This document shows, one piece after another, positions 1-7,698 of a stretch of DNA of 64,000 nucleotides. The translations under genes and the position numbers were made by a program. Location: contig NZ_JALGBH010000002.1 of NCBI RefSeq assembly GCF_022809115.1, positions 372,001-436,000 on the forward strand, given 5' to 3'. This DNA is from Pedobacter montanisoli. GTDB taxonomy: Bacteria; Bacteroidota; Bacteroidia; Sphingobacteriales; Sphingobacteriaceae. Every line of letters starts with the position of its first letter. Positions within the stretch are counted from its first letter, which is position 1. Below the pieces are notes generated by a model. It had not been told where the DNA came from. It saw nothing but the letters and a program-made list of their open reading frames with translations, and did not search any database.

Positions 1-515
1 TAATGCATGAATTTCCGGTATGGATGAGTGATATCTATACACTTGAAGATGCCTTAACTACAATTACCGAAATAGGAGAGTTGGTAAATCGTCAACCCGA
101 AGCATCTTATTTAAACTATCTCATCAAAAATGGATTTACAGATCTGCAAGGTCTGGCGGCTCAATATGCTATTTCTTTAAATACGCTTTATCTTATCTGG
201 AGAAATCCTTATATGGCTGCCGGTAAGCATACCTTTATTGATGATATATTAACTAAAATCGGTCTTATAAATGCTGTTAAAGAACAACGTTACCCTGAGC
301 TGAGTATAGATGAGATCAAAACTCTTGCGCCACAAATGATTTTTTTGTCATCAGAACCTTATCCTTTCAAACAACAACATATTGATGAACTTGCCGTAGA
401 ATTACCCCATACAAAGGTCATACTGGTAGATGGAGAGATGTTTTCATGGTATGGTAGCAGACTGGTAAAATCGGTGCAGTATTTTTTTGATTTTTTGCAA
501 GAGATTAAGAATTAG
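1..515 (+). CDS. Helical backbone metal receptor, C-terminal part (cut by window start)
   Basis: Only the last 170 or so residues are in the window; the frame is open to the left edge, so the Met codon at base 3 is probably internal. The segment resembles the C-terminal lobe of TroA/BtuF-like substrate-binding proteins: a long helix followed by the pattern PQMIFLSSEPYPF and a final helix after VDGEMFSWYG, as in the family annotated as helical backbone metal receptor. Such proteins bind a metal complex or cobalamin, usually for an ABC importer. The ligand cannot be told from this fragment. The stop is followed by the promoter and gene of a tRNA on the same strand. Confidence 0.6.
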   Translation, partial: MHEFPVWMSDIYTLEDALTTITEIGELVNRQPEASYLNYLIKNGFTDLQGLAAQYAISLNTLYLIWRNPYMAAGKHTFIDDILTKIGLINAVKEQRYPELSIDEIKTLAPQMIFLSSEPYPFKQQHIDELAVELPHTKVILVDGEMFSWYGSRLVKSVQYFFDFLQEIKN

Positions 516-576
516 CGCTTTGCAGATATAAGCTCAAAAAAGAAGGAATTTAGGGTGAAAATAATTTCAATTTATT

Positions 577-606
577 TTTGAAAATTAAAGCAAAACACTA
601 TCTTTG
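577..606 (+). promoter_or_regulatory. Bacteroidota-type promoter of tRNA-Leu(UAG)
   Basis: A TTTG at 577-580 is followed after 18 nt by TATCTTTG at 599-606, an exact match to the TAnnTTTG -7 box of Bacteroidota primary sigma factor promoters. Transcription would begin about 7 nt downstream, shortly before the mature tRNA at 629. Confidence 0.7.
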
Positions 607-628
607 CAATCCGAAATAAATCCTAACT

Positions 629-710
629 GCGGAAGTGGCGTAATTGGTAGCCGCACCAGACTTAGGATCTGGCGCTTCACGGCGTGGGGGTTCGAGTCCC
701 TTCTTCCGCA
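629..710 (+). tRNA. tRNA-Leu, anticodon UAG
   Basis: The acceptor stem GCGGAAG (629-635) pairs with CTTCCGC (703-709), with discriminator A at 710. The anticodon stem CCAGA/TCTGG encloses the loop CTTAGGA with anticodon TAG at 663-665, decoding CUA and related leucine codons. The T arm contains GTTCGAGTC. A long variable arm (GGCGCTTCACGGCGT region) is expected for a class II leucine tRNA. The CCA end is not encoded. Confidence 0.95.
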
Positions 711-718
711 CAAAAGGT

Positions 719-755
719 AAACCGTCCCGATTTTATGTCGGGACGGTTTTATTTT
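719..755 (+). terminator. Intrinsic terminator after tRNA-Leu
   Basis: Perfect 12-bp stem, AAACCGTCCCGA (719-730) with TCGGGACGGTTT (738-749), and a 7-nt loop, followed by TATTTT. It lies 8 nt after the tRNA. Confidence 0.85.
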
Positions 756-851
756 AAAAAGACATTTTAAATAATTTATATCGATGTGCGTTTGGGCTTA
801 ACTTTATCACCTCAAATCTCATATCTCAATACTCAACTCTAATTGAATAAA

Positions 852-2198
852 ATGAACATCACACAGGAGAAAATTGATGATTTAAATGCAGTAGTAAAAA
901 TTGCTATCGCACCTGAAGATTACACGCCAAGAGTAGATAAAGCTTTAAAAGAGCAGGCAAAAAAAGCTAACCTACCAGGTTTCCGTAAAGGAATGGTACC
1001 AGTAGGTCACATTAAAAGAATGTATGGAAAAAGCATTCTTGTTGAAGAAATCAACAACATGTTAAATGAAAATATCGGTAAATATTTAACAGATAACAAC
1101 GTTGAAATCTTAGGTCAGCCGCTGCCAAAAGTAGAAGATGAGAAAGATTTTAACTGGGATGGTAACGATACTTTTGAATTTGCATACGAAATAGGACTTG
1201 CACCTGCAGTAGATATCGATATTACCTCAAAAGATAAATTTACACAGTATAATGTAACGGCAGACGAAGAAACTTTAGCAGAACGTATCACAAACATCCG
1301 CAAAAGCTATGGTAAAATGACTAACCCTGATGTAGCTGCAGAAGGAGATGTACTTTATGCTGATTTAGCTGAGCTGGCAGAAGACGGTTCTGTATTAGAA
1401 GGTGGTATTACAAGCACAGGTTCTGTTCGTACAGACCTTGTAAGTGATAAAAAGATTTTAAAATCATTAATCGGCGCTAAAAAAGACGATGTAATTGAAT
1501 TAGATGTACAAAAAGCTTATGGTAATGATGCAGCAGCAATTGCTAAATTATTAAACATTACCGATGAGCAGGCAGCAGCAGTAAAATCTAAATTTAAAGT
1601 TACTGTTAAAAATGTTAACCGTTTAGAAGAAGCAGACCTTAACCAGGAGTTTTTTGATAAATTGTTTGGAGCTGGAGTGGTAACTGATGAAGAAGGCTTT
1701 AAAACCAAGATCAAAGAAGAGATCGAGGCCATGTTTAAACAAGATGCTGAGCGTAAATTGCAAAATGACATTTACACACAATATTCTGAGCAAACAAAAA
1801 TGCAGTTACCAGATGAGTTTTTACGTAAATGGTTAAAAGCTACCAACGAAAAATTATCTGATGCAGAACTAGCAGAAGGTTACAATGACTTTGCTAAGAA
1901 CTTAAAATGGACTTTGATCGAAAATAAAATCGTTAAAGACAACGATATCAAAATAGAGTACAAAGACGTTTTTGAAACTGCTAAACAACGCTTAGATGCA
2001 CAGTTTAGAATGTACAGCCCGCAAGCTTTACCTGAAGATCAGTTGGCGCAATACACCACCAATTTCTTACAGGAAAAAGATAATGTAAACAGAATTTTTG
2101 AAGAAGTTAAAGCTGCTAAAGTTTTTGACCACATTAAATCTGTGATTACTTTAAACGATAAAGAAATTACCTTCAAAAAATTTGCTGAATTGAATTAA
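852..2198 (+). CDS. tig: Trigger factor, ribosome-associated chaperone and prolyl isomerase
   Basis: A 448-residue protein beginning MNITQEKIDDLN. An in-frame TTG at 843 is less likely than this ATG. Residues 43-50 (GFRKGMVP) are the ribosome-docking signature loop of trigger factor. The middle section, about 150-240, corresponds to the FKBP-like domain, which is divergent as in other Bacteroidota. The remaining helical part forms the C-terminal chaperone arms. Trigger factor binds nascent chains at the ribosomal tunnel exit in the cytoplasm. Its position directly before clpP and clpX is the common bacterial tig-clpP-clpX order, linking folding and proteolysis, although the 297-nt gap and an intervening hairpin suggest separate transcription from clpP. 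Confidence 0.95.
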   Translation: MNITQEKIDDLNAVVKIAIAPEDYTPRVDKALKEQAKKANLPGFRKGMVPVGHIKRMYGKSILVEEINNMLNENIGKYLTDNNVEILGQPLPKVEDEKDFNWDGNDTFEFAYEIGLAPAVDIDITSKDKFTQYNVTADEETLAERITNIRKSYGKMTNPDVAAEGDVLYADLAELAEDGSVLEGGITSTGSVRTDLVSDKKILKSLIGAKKDDVIELDVQKAYGNDAAAIAKLLNITDEQAAAVKSKFKVTVKNVNRLEEADLNQEFFDKLFGAGVVTDEEGFKTKIKEEIEAMFKQDAERKLQNDIYTQYSEQTKMQLPDEFLRKWLKATNEKLSDAELAEGYNDFAKNLKWTLIENKIVKDNDIKIEYKDVFETAKQRLDAQFRMYSPQALPEDQLAQYTTNFLQEKDNVNRIFEEVKAAKVFDHIKSVITLNDKEITFKKFAELN

Positions 2199-2292
2199 TC
2201 CGAAAAAGTTCAACACAGTTGATTTTAGAGAATAGTTTCAGACAATATGTTAGTTTCACCCTGACCCTTTGTCAGAAAAATAAAATAAATGT

Positions 2293-2319
2293 TAAGAGCA
2301 GCTCAAAAGGCTGCTCTTA
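2293..2319 (+). terminator. Hairpin after tig, probable terminator
   Basis: Stem TAAGAGCAGC (2293-2302) with GCTGCTCTTA (2310-2319) and a 7-nt loop. No clear U tract follows, so it may stabilise the 3' end rather than terminate by itself. The remaining sequence between tig and clpP shows no gene. Confidence 0.5.
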
Positions 2320-2495
2320 GCGTATAAAATATAAAAGCACACGCTTTAGGGCTTGCAATGATTTAATTCAAATGTCAAAATAACTTTAATTATAAATATT
2401 TGGATAAATTGGCATAGAAATTACGAAAGCTAGAAAAGTATTTATTAAAATTGTAAATGACGTATCATCGCGTCTAAAATCTAAATGCAAGCACA

Positions 2496-3182
2496 ATGGA
2501 AATTAACAAAGACGAATTTAGAAAATATGCTGTTAAGCATCACCGCATAAACGGATTAAACGTTGACAGATTTATTGGTGCTACCAATAATTCACCTAAG
2601 TCAATGACACCATATATCATAGAAGAACGCCAGTTAAACGTTGCACAGATGGACGTTTTCTCACGTTTAATGATGGATCGCATTATTTTCTTAGGAGATG
2701 CCGTATATGACCAGAATGCAAATATCATACAGGCACAATTGCTGTTCCTGCAATCGGTAGATGCACATCGCGATATACAAATCTACATCAACTCACCAGG
2801 TGGTTCAGTATATGCCGGTTTAGGTATTTATGATACTATGCAATACATTTCACCAGATGTGGCAACCATCTGTACAGGTATGGCCGCATCAATGGGAGCA
2901 GTGCTGTTGGTAGCAGGTGCAAAGGGTAAACGTGCAGCATTACAACACTCAAGAGTAATGATTCACCAGCCATCTGGAGGTGCACAGGGTGTAGCATCAG
3001 ATATGGAAATCAACTTACGTGAGATGTTGAAACTGAAAAAAGAATTGTATGATATCATTGCTCAGCACTCAGGACAAAATTACGACTGGGTAGAGAAATC
3101 ATCAGACCGCGATTACTGGATGACATCTGAAGAAGCCAAAACGTTTGGTATGATAGATGAAGTTTTAGGATCGAATAAATAA
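2496..3182 (+). CDS. clpP: ATP-dependent Clp protease proteolytic subunit ClpP
   Basis: A 228-residue serine protease subunit forming the tetradecameric chamber that degrades substrates unfolded by ClpX or another Clp ATPase. The catalytic serine is S132 in GMAASMG, the histidine is H157 in MIHQPSGG, and the aspartate is near 206 in DRDYW. The oligomerisation and substrate-binding segment INSPGGSVYAG is at about 99-107. The N-terminus is some 30 residues longer than that of E. coli mature ClpP, which fits a propeptide or an extended axial arm. clpX starts 39 nt downstream, so the two are probably co-transcribed. Confidence 0.97.
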   Translation: MEINKDEFRKYAVKHHRINGLNVDRFIGATNNSPKSMTPYIIEERQLNVAQMDVFSRLMMDRIIFLGDAVYDQNANIIQAQLLFLQSVDAHRDIQIYINSPGGSVYAGLGIYDTMQYISPDVATICTGMAASMGAVLLVAGAKGKRAALQHSRVMIHQPSGGAQGVASDMEINLREMLKLKKELYDIIAQHSGQNYDWVEKSSDRDYWMTSEEAKTFGMIDEVLGSNK

Positions 3183-3221
3183 GAATGCTGAATAAAAGCG
3201 TTATATAGTTAAAATAATCAT

Positions 3222-4460
3222 ATGGCCAGACAGGGAAGAGATTCACATTGTTCTTTTTGCAATACCCCAAAGAACGAGACATTAATGCTAATAGAAGGTT
3301 TAGATGCTTTTATATGTGATAAATGCGTAGGCCAGGCCAGTATTTTATTGGCGCAGGAATTAGGTAATAAAAAAGGAAAAGGTTACGACTCACCAATGGT
3401 GTTGTTAAAACCTGCAGAAATCAAAGCTCATTTAGATCAGTATGTAATTGGTCAAGACGATGCGAAAAAAGTACTTTCGGTTGCGGTTTACAATCACTTT
3501 AAAAGACTAGGCCAAAAAGTAGATAAAGATGGTATAGAGATAGAAAAATCTAATATCATGCTGGTGGGCGAAACCGGAACAGGAAAAACCCTTTTGGCTA
3601 AAACCATTGCTAAAATTCTACATGTGCCATTCTGTATTGTGGATGCAACGGTTTTAACAGAAGCCGGATATGTGGGTGAAGACGTTGAAAGTATCCTTAC
3701 CCGTTTATTACAAGCTGCAGATTACGATGTGGTATCGGCAGAGCGAGGCATTGTTTACATAGATGAGGTAGATAAAGTAGCCCGCAAAACAGATAACCCG
3801 TCTATTACGAGAGATGTAAGCGGGGAAGGCGTTCAGCAGGCCTTACTTAAAATATTAGAAGGAACCATTGTGAATGTACCACCACAGGGCGGTCGTAAAC
3901 ACCCGGATCAGAAAATGATTGCGGTAAACACCAATAATATTTTATTTATCTGTGGTGGAGCTTTTGATGGGATAGAACGTAAAATTGCCAACCGTTTACG
4001 TACAACAGCCGTAGGTTATAAGGTTAAAAAAGACGATAAAGATCTGGACCTTAAAAACCTGTACAAATACATTACACCTCAGGATTTAAAATCTTTTGGA
4101 TTAATTCCAGAGTTGATTGGACGTGTGCCCGTATTAACTCACTTAAATCCTTTGGATAAAACAGCATTGCGCAATATCCTTACAGAACCTAAAAATTCAT
4201 TGATACGCCAGTATGTAAAGCTGTTTGATTACGAAGGCGTGAAACTGAGCTTTGATGAAGAAGTTTTAGATTTCATTGTAGATAAAGCGATGGAATATAA
4301 ACTTGGCGCCCGTGGTTTACGATCAATATGTGAGGCCATTATGTTAGATGCCATGTTTGAAGTGCCATCAGAAGGCGATGTGAAAGATCTGGAGATTAGC
4401 TTGGCTTATGCAAAAGAGAAATTTGAAAAAGCAGATTTCAAGAAACTTAAAGCCGCATAA
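3222..4460 (+). CDS. clpX: ATP-dependent Clp protease ATP-binding subunit ClpX
   Basis: A 412-residue AAA+ unfoldase that delivers proteins to ClpP. The N-terminal zinc-binding domain carries four cysteines (C10, C13, C32, C35). Walker A is GETGTGKT at 116-123, the pore loop GYVG is at 149-152, and Walker B is IVYIDEVDK at 177-185. The C-terminal AAA+ small domain runs to the end. Length and domain order are normal for ClpX. It follows clpP by 39 nt and ends 8 nt before an intrinsic terminator, so clpPX looks like a closed operon. Confidence 0.97.
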   Translation: MARQGRDSHCSFCNTPKNETLMLIEGLDAFICDKCVGQASILLAQELGNKKGKGYDSPMVLLKPAEIKAHLDQYVIGQDDAKKVLSVAVYNHFKRLGQKVDKDGIEIEKSNIMLVGETGTGKTLLAKTIAKILHVPFCIVDATVLTEAGYVGEDVESILTRLLQAADYDVVSAERGIVYIDEVDKVARKTDNPSITRDVSGEGVQQALLKILEGTIVNVPPQGGRKHPDQKMIAVNTNNILFICGGAFDGIERKIANRLRTTAVGYKVKKDDKDLDLKNLYKYITPQDLKSFGLIPELIGRVPVLTHLNPLDKTALRNILTEPKNSLIRQYVKLFDYEGVKLSFDEEVLDFIVDKAMEYKLGARGLRSICEAIMLDAMFEVPSEGDVKDLEISLAYAKEKFEKADFKKLKAA

Positions 4461-4468
4461 AAATAAAG

Positions 4469-4496
4469 AAAATCCCGACCTGATCGGGATTTTTTG
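4469..4496 (+). terminator. Intrinsic terminator after clpX
   Basis: Stem AATCCCGA (4471-4478) and TCGGGATT (4484-4491) with a 5-nt loop and a following run of T. Confidence 0.85.
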
Positions 4497-4524
4497 TATT
4501 GAACAATTTATATTAACTTTAAAG

Positions 4525-4531
4525 AAAGGAG
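4525..4531 (+). promoter_or_regulatory. Shine-Dalgarno sequence of amn
   Basis: AAAGGAG ends 9 nt before the ATG at 4541. Such a clear Shine-Dalgarno is unusual in this window, where most starts lack one, and it fixes the amn start. Confidence 0.65.
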
Positions 4532-4540
4532 TATTAAAAC

Positions 4541-5395
4541 ATGAACGAAGAAAAAGACGTAAAGAAACAAAACAAAGACAACAAAGCAACACATGAAGTA
4601 GAAACTCCGGTAAAGAAAGGTTTAAAATCTAAAGAAGAAATTGTACGTAACTGGCTGCCTCGTTACACAGGCAGAACGCTCGAAGAATTTGGTAACTATA
4701 TCTTGCTGACCAATTTCAGCAAATACGTTTCATTGTTCTCTGAGTGGCATGATAACGCACCTATTTACGGATTAGATAAACCGATGCAGAGTGTTACTGC
4801 TAATGGTATAACCATTATCAATTTTGGTATGGGAAGCCCACTGGCTGCAACAATGATGGATCTTCTAACCGCTATACATCCAAAAGCAGTATTGTTTTTA
4901 GGTAAATGCGGAGGTTTAAAGAAAAAGAACCAGATAGGAGACCTGATCTTACCGATTGCAGCCATAAGAGGCGAAGGTACTTCTAATGACTATTTACCTG
5001 CTGAGGTTCCGGCTCTACCGGCTTTCGCTTTGCAAAAAGCAATTTCAACTACCATCAGAGATCATTCTCGCGATTACTGGACAGGAACATGTTACACCAC
5101 TAACCGCAGGGTATGGGAGCATGATAAAGACTTTAAAAAATACTTAAAGAGCTTACGTGCTATGGCTGTAGATATGGAAACAGCAACTATTTTTACCACA
5201 GGATTTGCAAATAAAATCCCTACAGGTGCTTTGCTTTTGGTTTCAGACCAACCCATGATACCAGAAGGTGTAAAAACTGCTGAAAGCGATACTTCGGTAA
5301 CTGCAAACTATGTAGAAACGCATTTAAGAATAGGTATAGATTCTTTAATGCAACTCATCAATGACGGTTTAACCGTTAAACACTTAAAGTTCTAG
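4541..5395 (+). CDS. amn: AMP nucleosidase, short Bacteroidota form
   Basis: A 284-residue nucleosidase of the PNP/UDP phosphorylase family, expected to hydrolyse AMP to adenine and ribose 5-phosphate in the cytoplasm. Recognisable segments are FLGKCGGL at 119-126 (phosphate or ribose binding), VDMETATIF at 210-218 with the nucleoside-contacting Met-Glu pair, and SDQPM at 235-239 containing the family aspartate. It lacks the extra N-terminal domain of E. coli Amn, as is usual in this phylum, and instead begins with about 30 highly charged residues. It has its own Shine-Dalgarno and follows the clpX terminator, so it is a separate unit. Confidence 0.85.
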   Translation: MNEEKDVKKQNKDNKATHEVETPVKKGLKSKEEIVRNWLPRYTGRTLEEFGNYILLTNFSKYVSLFSEWHDNAPIYGLDKPMQSVTANGITIINFGMGSPLAATMMDLLTAIHPKAVLFLGKCGGLKKKNQIGDLILPIAAIRGEGTSNDYLPAEVPALPAFALQKAISTTIRDHSRDYWTGTCYTTNRRVWEHDKDFKKYLKSLRAMAVDMETATIFTTGFANKIPTGALLLVSDQPMIPEGVKTAESDTSVTANYVETHLRIGIDSLMQLINDGLTVKHLKF

Positions 5396-5442
5396 TGTTA
5401 ATGTTTTCTGAGTGTACTTTATAAAATATAAAGAGAGCGAAG

Positions 5443-5482
5443 AATCTAAGTTTTAACTGTAAGGTTATGAACTTAGGTTTTT
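5443..5482 (+). terminator. Terminator between amn and the sixA-like gene
   Basis: AATCTAAGTT (5443-5452) pairs with AACTTAGGTT (5470-5479), 10 bp including one G-T, followed by T residues. The flanking genes converge here. Confidence 0.6.
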
Positions 5483-5498
5483 CCAAAACTCGGGAATA

Positions 5499-5999
5499 CT
5501 AATCCTGATTACTTTTAGGATAATCAAATAACAGGAGCTTTCCTGTTCCGCCGCTTACCAATTCCCATTCATCAAAAGGAAACTCGATAACTGCCACCCC
5601 ACAGGTTGGTATATTGCCAATATGCATATTGGTAAGATAATTGAGCAGATCTGTAAAACCCGGATTATGACCAAATAGGGCAATGCGATCATATTGATTG
5701 TCAAATCCGTTAATGATCTTTAATAGGGTTTTTGTTTGCGCTTCGTAAATAGAAAGATTAGTTTGCAACTGATCTGGCACTATATTCCAGCCAGCAGCAA
5801 AATATTTAGCGGTAGTTAATGCTCTTAATGCCGGACTGCTTACCACCAACTGAGCTACAATTGATTTGGAAACCAGTCTTTGTACCATTTCAGGTGCGTT
5901 TCTGTGCCCTCGTGCATTTAACGGACGGTCAAAATCTTTAAGGCCATGGTTTCCCCAATCAGATTTGCCATGTCTTATGATAAAAAGTTGTTTAGCCAT
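5499..5999 (-). CDS. SixA-like phosphohistidine phosphatase (histidine phosphatase family)
   Basis: A 166-residue single-domain histidine phosphatase. The phosphate-accepting RHG motif is at residues 9-11 (FIIRHGKSDW). The second histidine is in the segment ALFGHNPGFTDL, as in SixA. SixA of E. coli dephosphorylates phosphohistidine proteins of the phosphotransferase branch; the substrate here is not known. Its start overlaps the end of the glycosyltransferase gene by 8 nt, so it is the last gene of a DUF4254-GT9-phosphatase operon. Confidence 0.85.
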   Translation of the reverse strand: MAKQLFIIRHGKSDWGNHGLKDFDRPLNARGHRNAPEMVQRLVSKSIVAQLVVSSPALRALTTAKYFAAGWNIVPDQLQTNLSIYEAQTKTLLKIINGFDNQYDRIALFGHNPGFTDLLNYLTNMHIGNIPTCGVAVIEFPFDEWELVSGGTGKLLLFDYPKSNQD

Positions 6000-7023
6000 T
6001 TTCTAATTTGCTTTTAATTTTCTGAATAACAACTTCTGGTTCAATCAGGTCTATACATGCTTTAACGCCACACAGGCAGGGTTTGTTTCCATAAATAGAA
6101 TTTGGTCGGTTTGGATGGTCTATCTGTATGCAGTCGTTAATAGATTGTCCATAGCCTAAAAAGCCTGCATAAGGGTGAGTAGGACCCCATATTGAAACAA
6201 CGGGAATGCCCATTAACGAAGCCATGTGCATACCTGAAGAATCCATACTCAGCATCACATCTAGATGTGCAATCAGGTTTAATTCTTCTGTTAGCGAAAA
6301 TAAGCCGATGGTATTGTGCACCTGCTCAAATTTCTGTTCCCATTGCAAAGCAGTTTCTGCTTCTTTTTTGCCACCTCCAAAAATGAAGATTTCATACCCA
6401 AGCTTGTTTAAGCCTGCAATTACTTCTTCCATTTGCACTAAGGGATAAACCTTGTAAATATGTTGTGCAAAAGGGGCAATACCTATTCGTTTAACTCCCG
6501 GTGCATCAAACCAAGGTTTGGCATTTGCAGGAATAGGCGTTTGCTGTCTTTGTAATTGATGGCTTAGCTTGATCTTAAAGTGCAACGCCCTAAAAACATA
6601 GGCATAACGCTCTACAGTTGGTTTTAACTGTACCAATTGTTTGTGGTGCTTACGGGTTAAAGCCTTTTTTTCTGCCCGGCCTTTATCTATGCGTTTGATT
6701 TTAGTTCCTGATAACCTAAAAAAAGCAGATATAACGCGACTTCTGATGTTATCATGTAAATCTGCTATTGCATAAGGTTGGTAATGTCTAAGCGCTTTAA
6801 ACAGCTTGTAAAGACCCCAAAAACCTTTGTGCTCCCCTTTAGGATCTATGGTATGGAAACTTAAGCGATCAATCGTATTGAAAAAAGGCGCAAAGGCTTT
6901 TCTGCTAACCATCACAATTTCGATATCCGCGTTCTGTTCAACCAGTTCTTTCAATACCGAAGCTACCATGGCCACATCGCCCATAGCCGAAAAACGCAGA
7001 ACGATGATTTTTTTTGTCGGCAT
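5992..7023 (-). CDS. Glycosyltransferase family 9 protein (heptosyltransferase-like)
   Basis: A 343-residue GT9 protein. The N-terminal RFSAMGDVAM (9-18) is the family start motif, and the C-terminal Rossmann half contains SMDSSGMHMASLMGIP followed by SIWGPTHP, the nucleotide-sugar binding region of heptosyltransferases. It probably adds a sugar to lipopolysaccharide core at the inner face of the inner membrane. The sugar cannot be assigned, since Bacteroidota of this group often lack heptose. It lies 20 nt after the DUF4254 gene, a pairing often seen in this phylum, and overlaps the downstream phosphatase gene. Confidence 0.88.
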   Translation of the reverse strand: MPTKKIIVLRFSAMGDVAMVASVLKELVEQNADIEIVMVSRKAFAPFFNTIDRLSFHTIDPKGEHKGFWGLYKLFKALRHYQPYAIADLHDNIRSRVISAFFRLSGTKIKRIDKGRAEKKALTRKHHKQLVQLKPTVERYAYVFRALHFKIKLSHQLQRQQTPIPANAKPWFDAPGVKRIGIAPFAQHIYKVYPLVQMEEVIAGLNKLGYEIFIFGGGKKEAETALQWEQKFEQVHNTIGLFSLTEELNLIAHLDVMLSMDSSGMHMASLMGIPVVSIWGPTHPYAGFLGYGQSINDCIQIDHPNRPNSIYGNKPCLCGVKACIDLIEPEVVIQKIKSKLENG

Positions 7024-7043
7024 GTTTAGTCCAATACGGTTAC

Positions 7044-7649
7044 TTAAGAATTTTTATTATACAGCACAGGGTTTAAAGTAGGGTCATTGTACATTTTCAT
7101 TTGCTTGTAAACCTTCATGTATTTCTTTCCTGCTTCAATATCTGTTAAAAGCTCATTTATACTATTAGATAGGTCTGTGCGCTGTGCCAATAACACATCT
7201 AATTTTAATTGACATTGAATTTTGTGTGCTTCATCTGCAGTGGGTCTGTTCACTTCTTCCTGCATATGATAGATTTTTAAAGCCAATATAGATAAGCGGT
7301 CTAAAGCCCAGGCCGGACTTTCTGTATTTACTGTTGCATCTGCTGAAGGTTGTATATGCTGGTATTTATGTAAAAAATAGCTGTCTATATATTCTACCAT
7401 ATCCGTTCTCAACTGATTTTGCGCATCAATCCTTCTTTTCCAGTACAGGCCTTCGCTAGGTTCTATATCTGGATTTCTTACGACATCTTCCATGTGCCAC
7501 TGTGCAGTATCAATCCAGTTCTTGGCATAAAAAAGATGCTCTAAACTGTCTTTTGTATAAGGGTTTTCAACAGGATGATCAATCTCGTCAAATTGGTGGT
7601 AATCTGTAATGGCTTGGTTAAAAACCTTATTGGCTAATTCACTAATCAT
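7044..7649 (-). CDS. DUF4254 family protein
   Basis: A 201-residue helical cytoplasmic protein without signal peptide. It matches my recollection of the DUF4254 family: N-terminal NKVFNQAITDYHQFD, then HLFYAKNWIDTAQWHMEDVVR and a conserved RRIDAQNQLRTDMVEYID segment. Its function is unknown. It repeatedly sits beside GT9 glycosyltransferases in Bacteroidota, and here it is directly upstream of one, suggesting a role in lipopolysaccharide or glycan assembly. That link is inferred only from position. Confidence 0.8.
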   Translation of the reverse strand: MISELANKVFNQAITDYHQFDEIDHPVENPYTKDSLEHLFYAKNWIDTAQWHMEDVVRNPDIEPSEGLYWKRRIDAQNQLRTDMVEYIDSYFLHKYQHIQPSADATVNTESPAWALDRLSILALKIYHMQEEVNRPTADEAHKIQCQLKLDVLLAQRTDLSNSINELLTDIEAGKKYMKVYKQMKMYNDPTLNPVLYNKNS

Positions 7650-7698
7650 GTAACAAAGGTATTTTTATTTTTGGTAAGCAGGATAAACATTTTATAGA

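Noticed and set aside
843..851. TTG start of trigger factor at 843
   Set aside because: The ATG at 852 gives the family-typical N-terminus MNITQEK. The extra MNK has no support.
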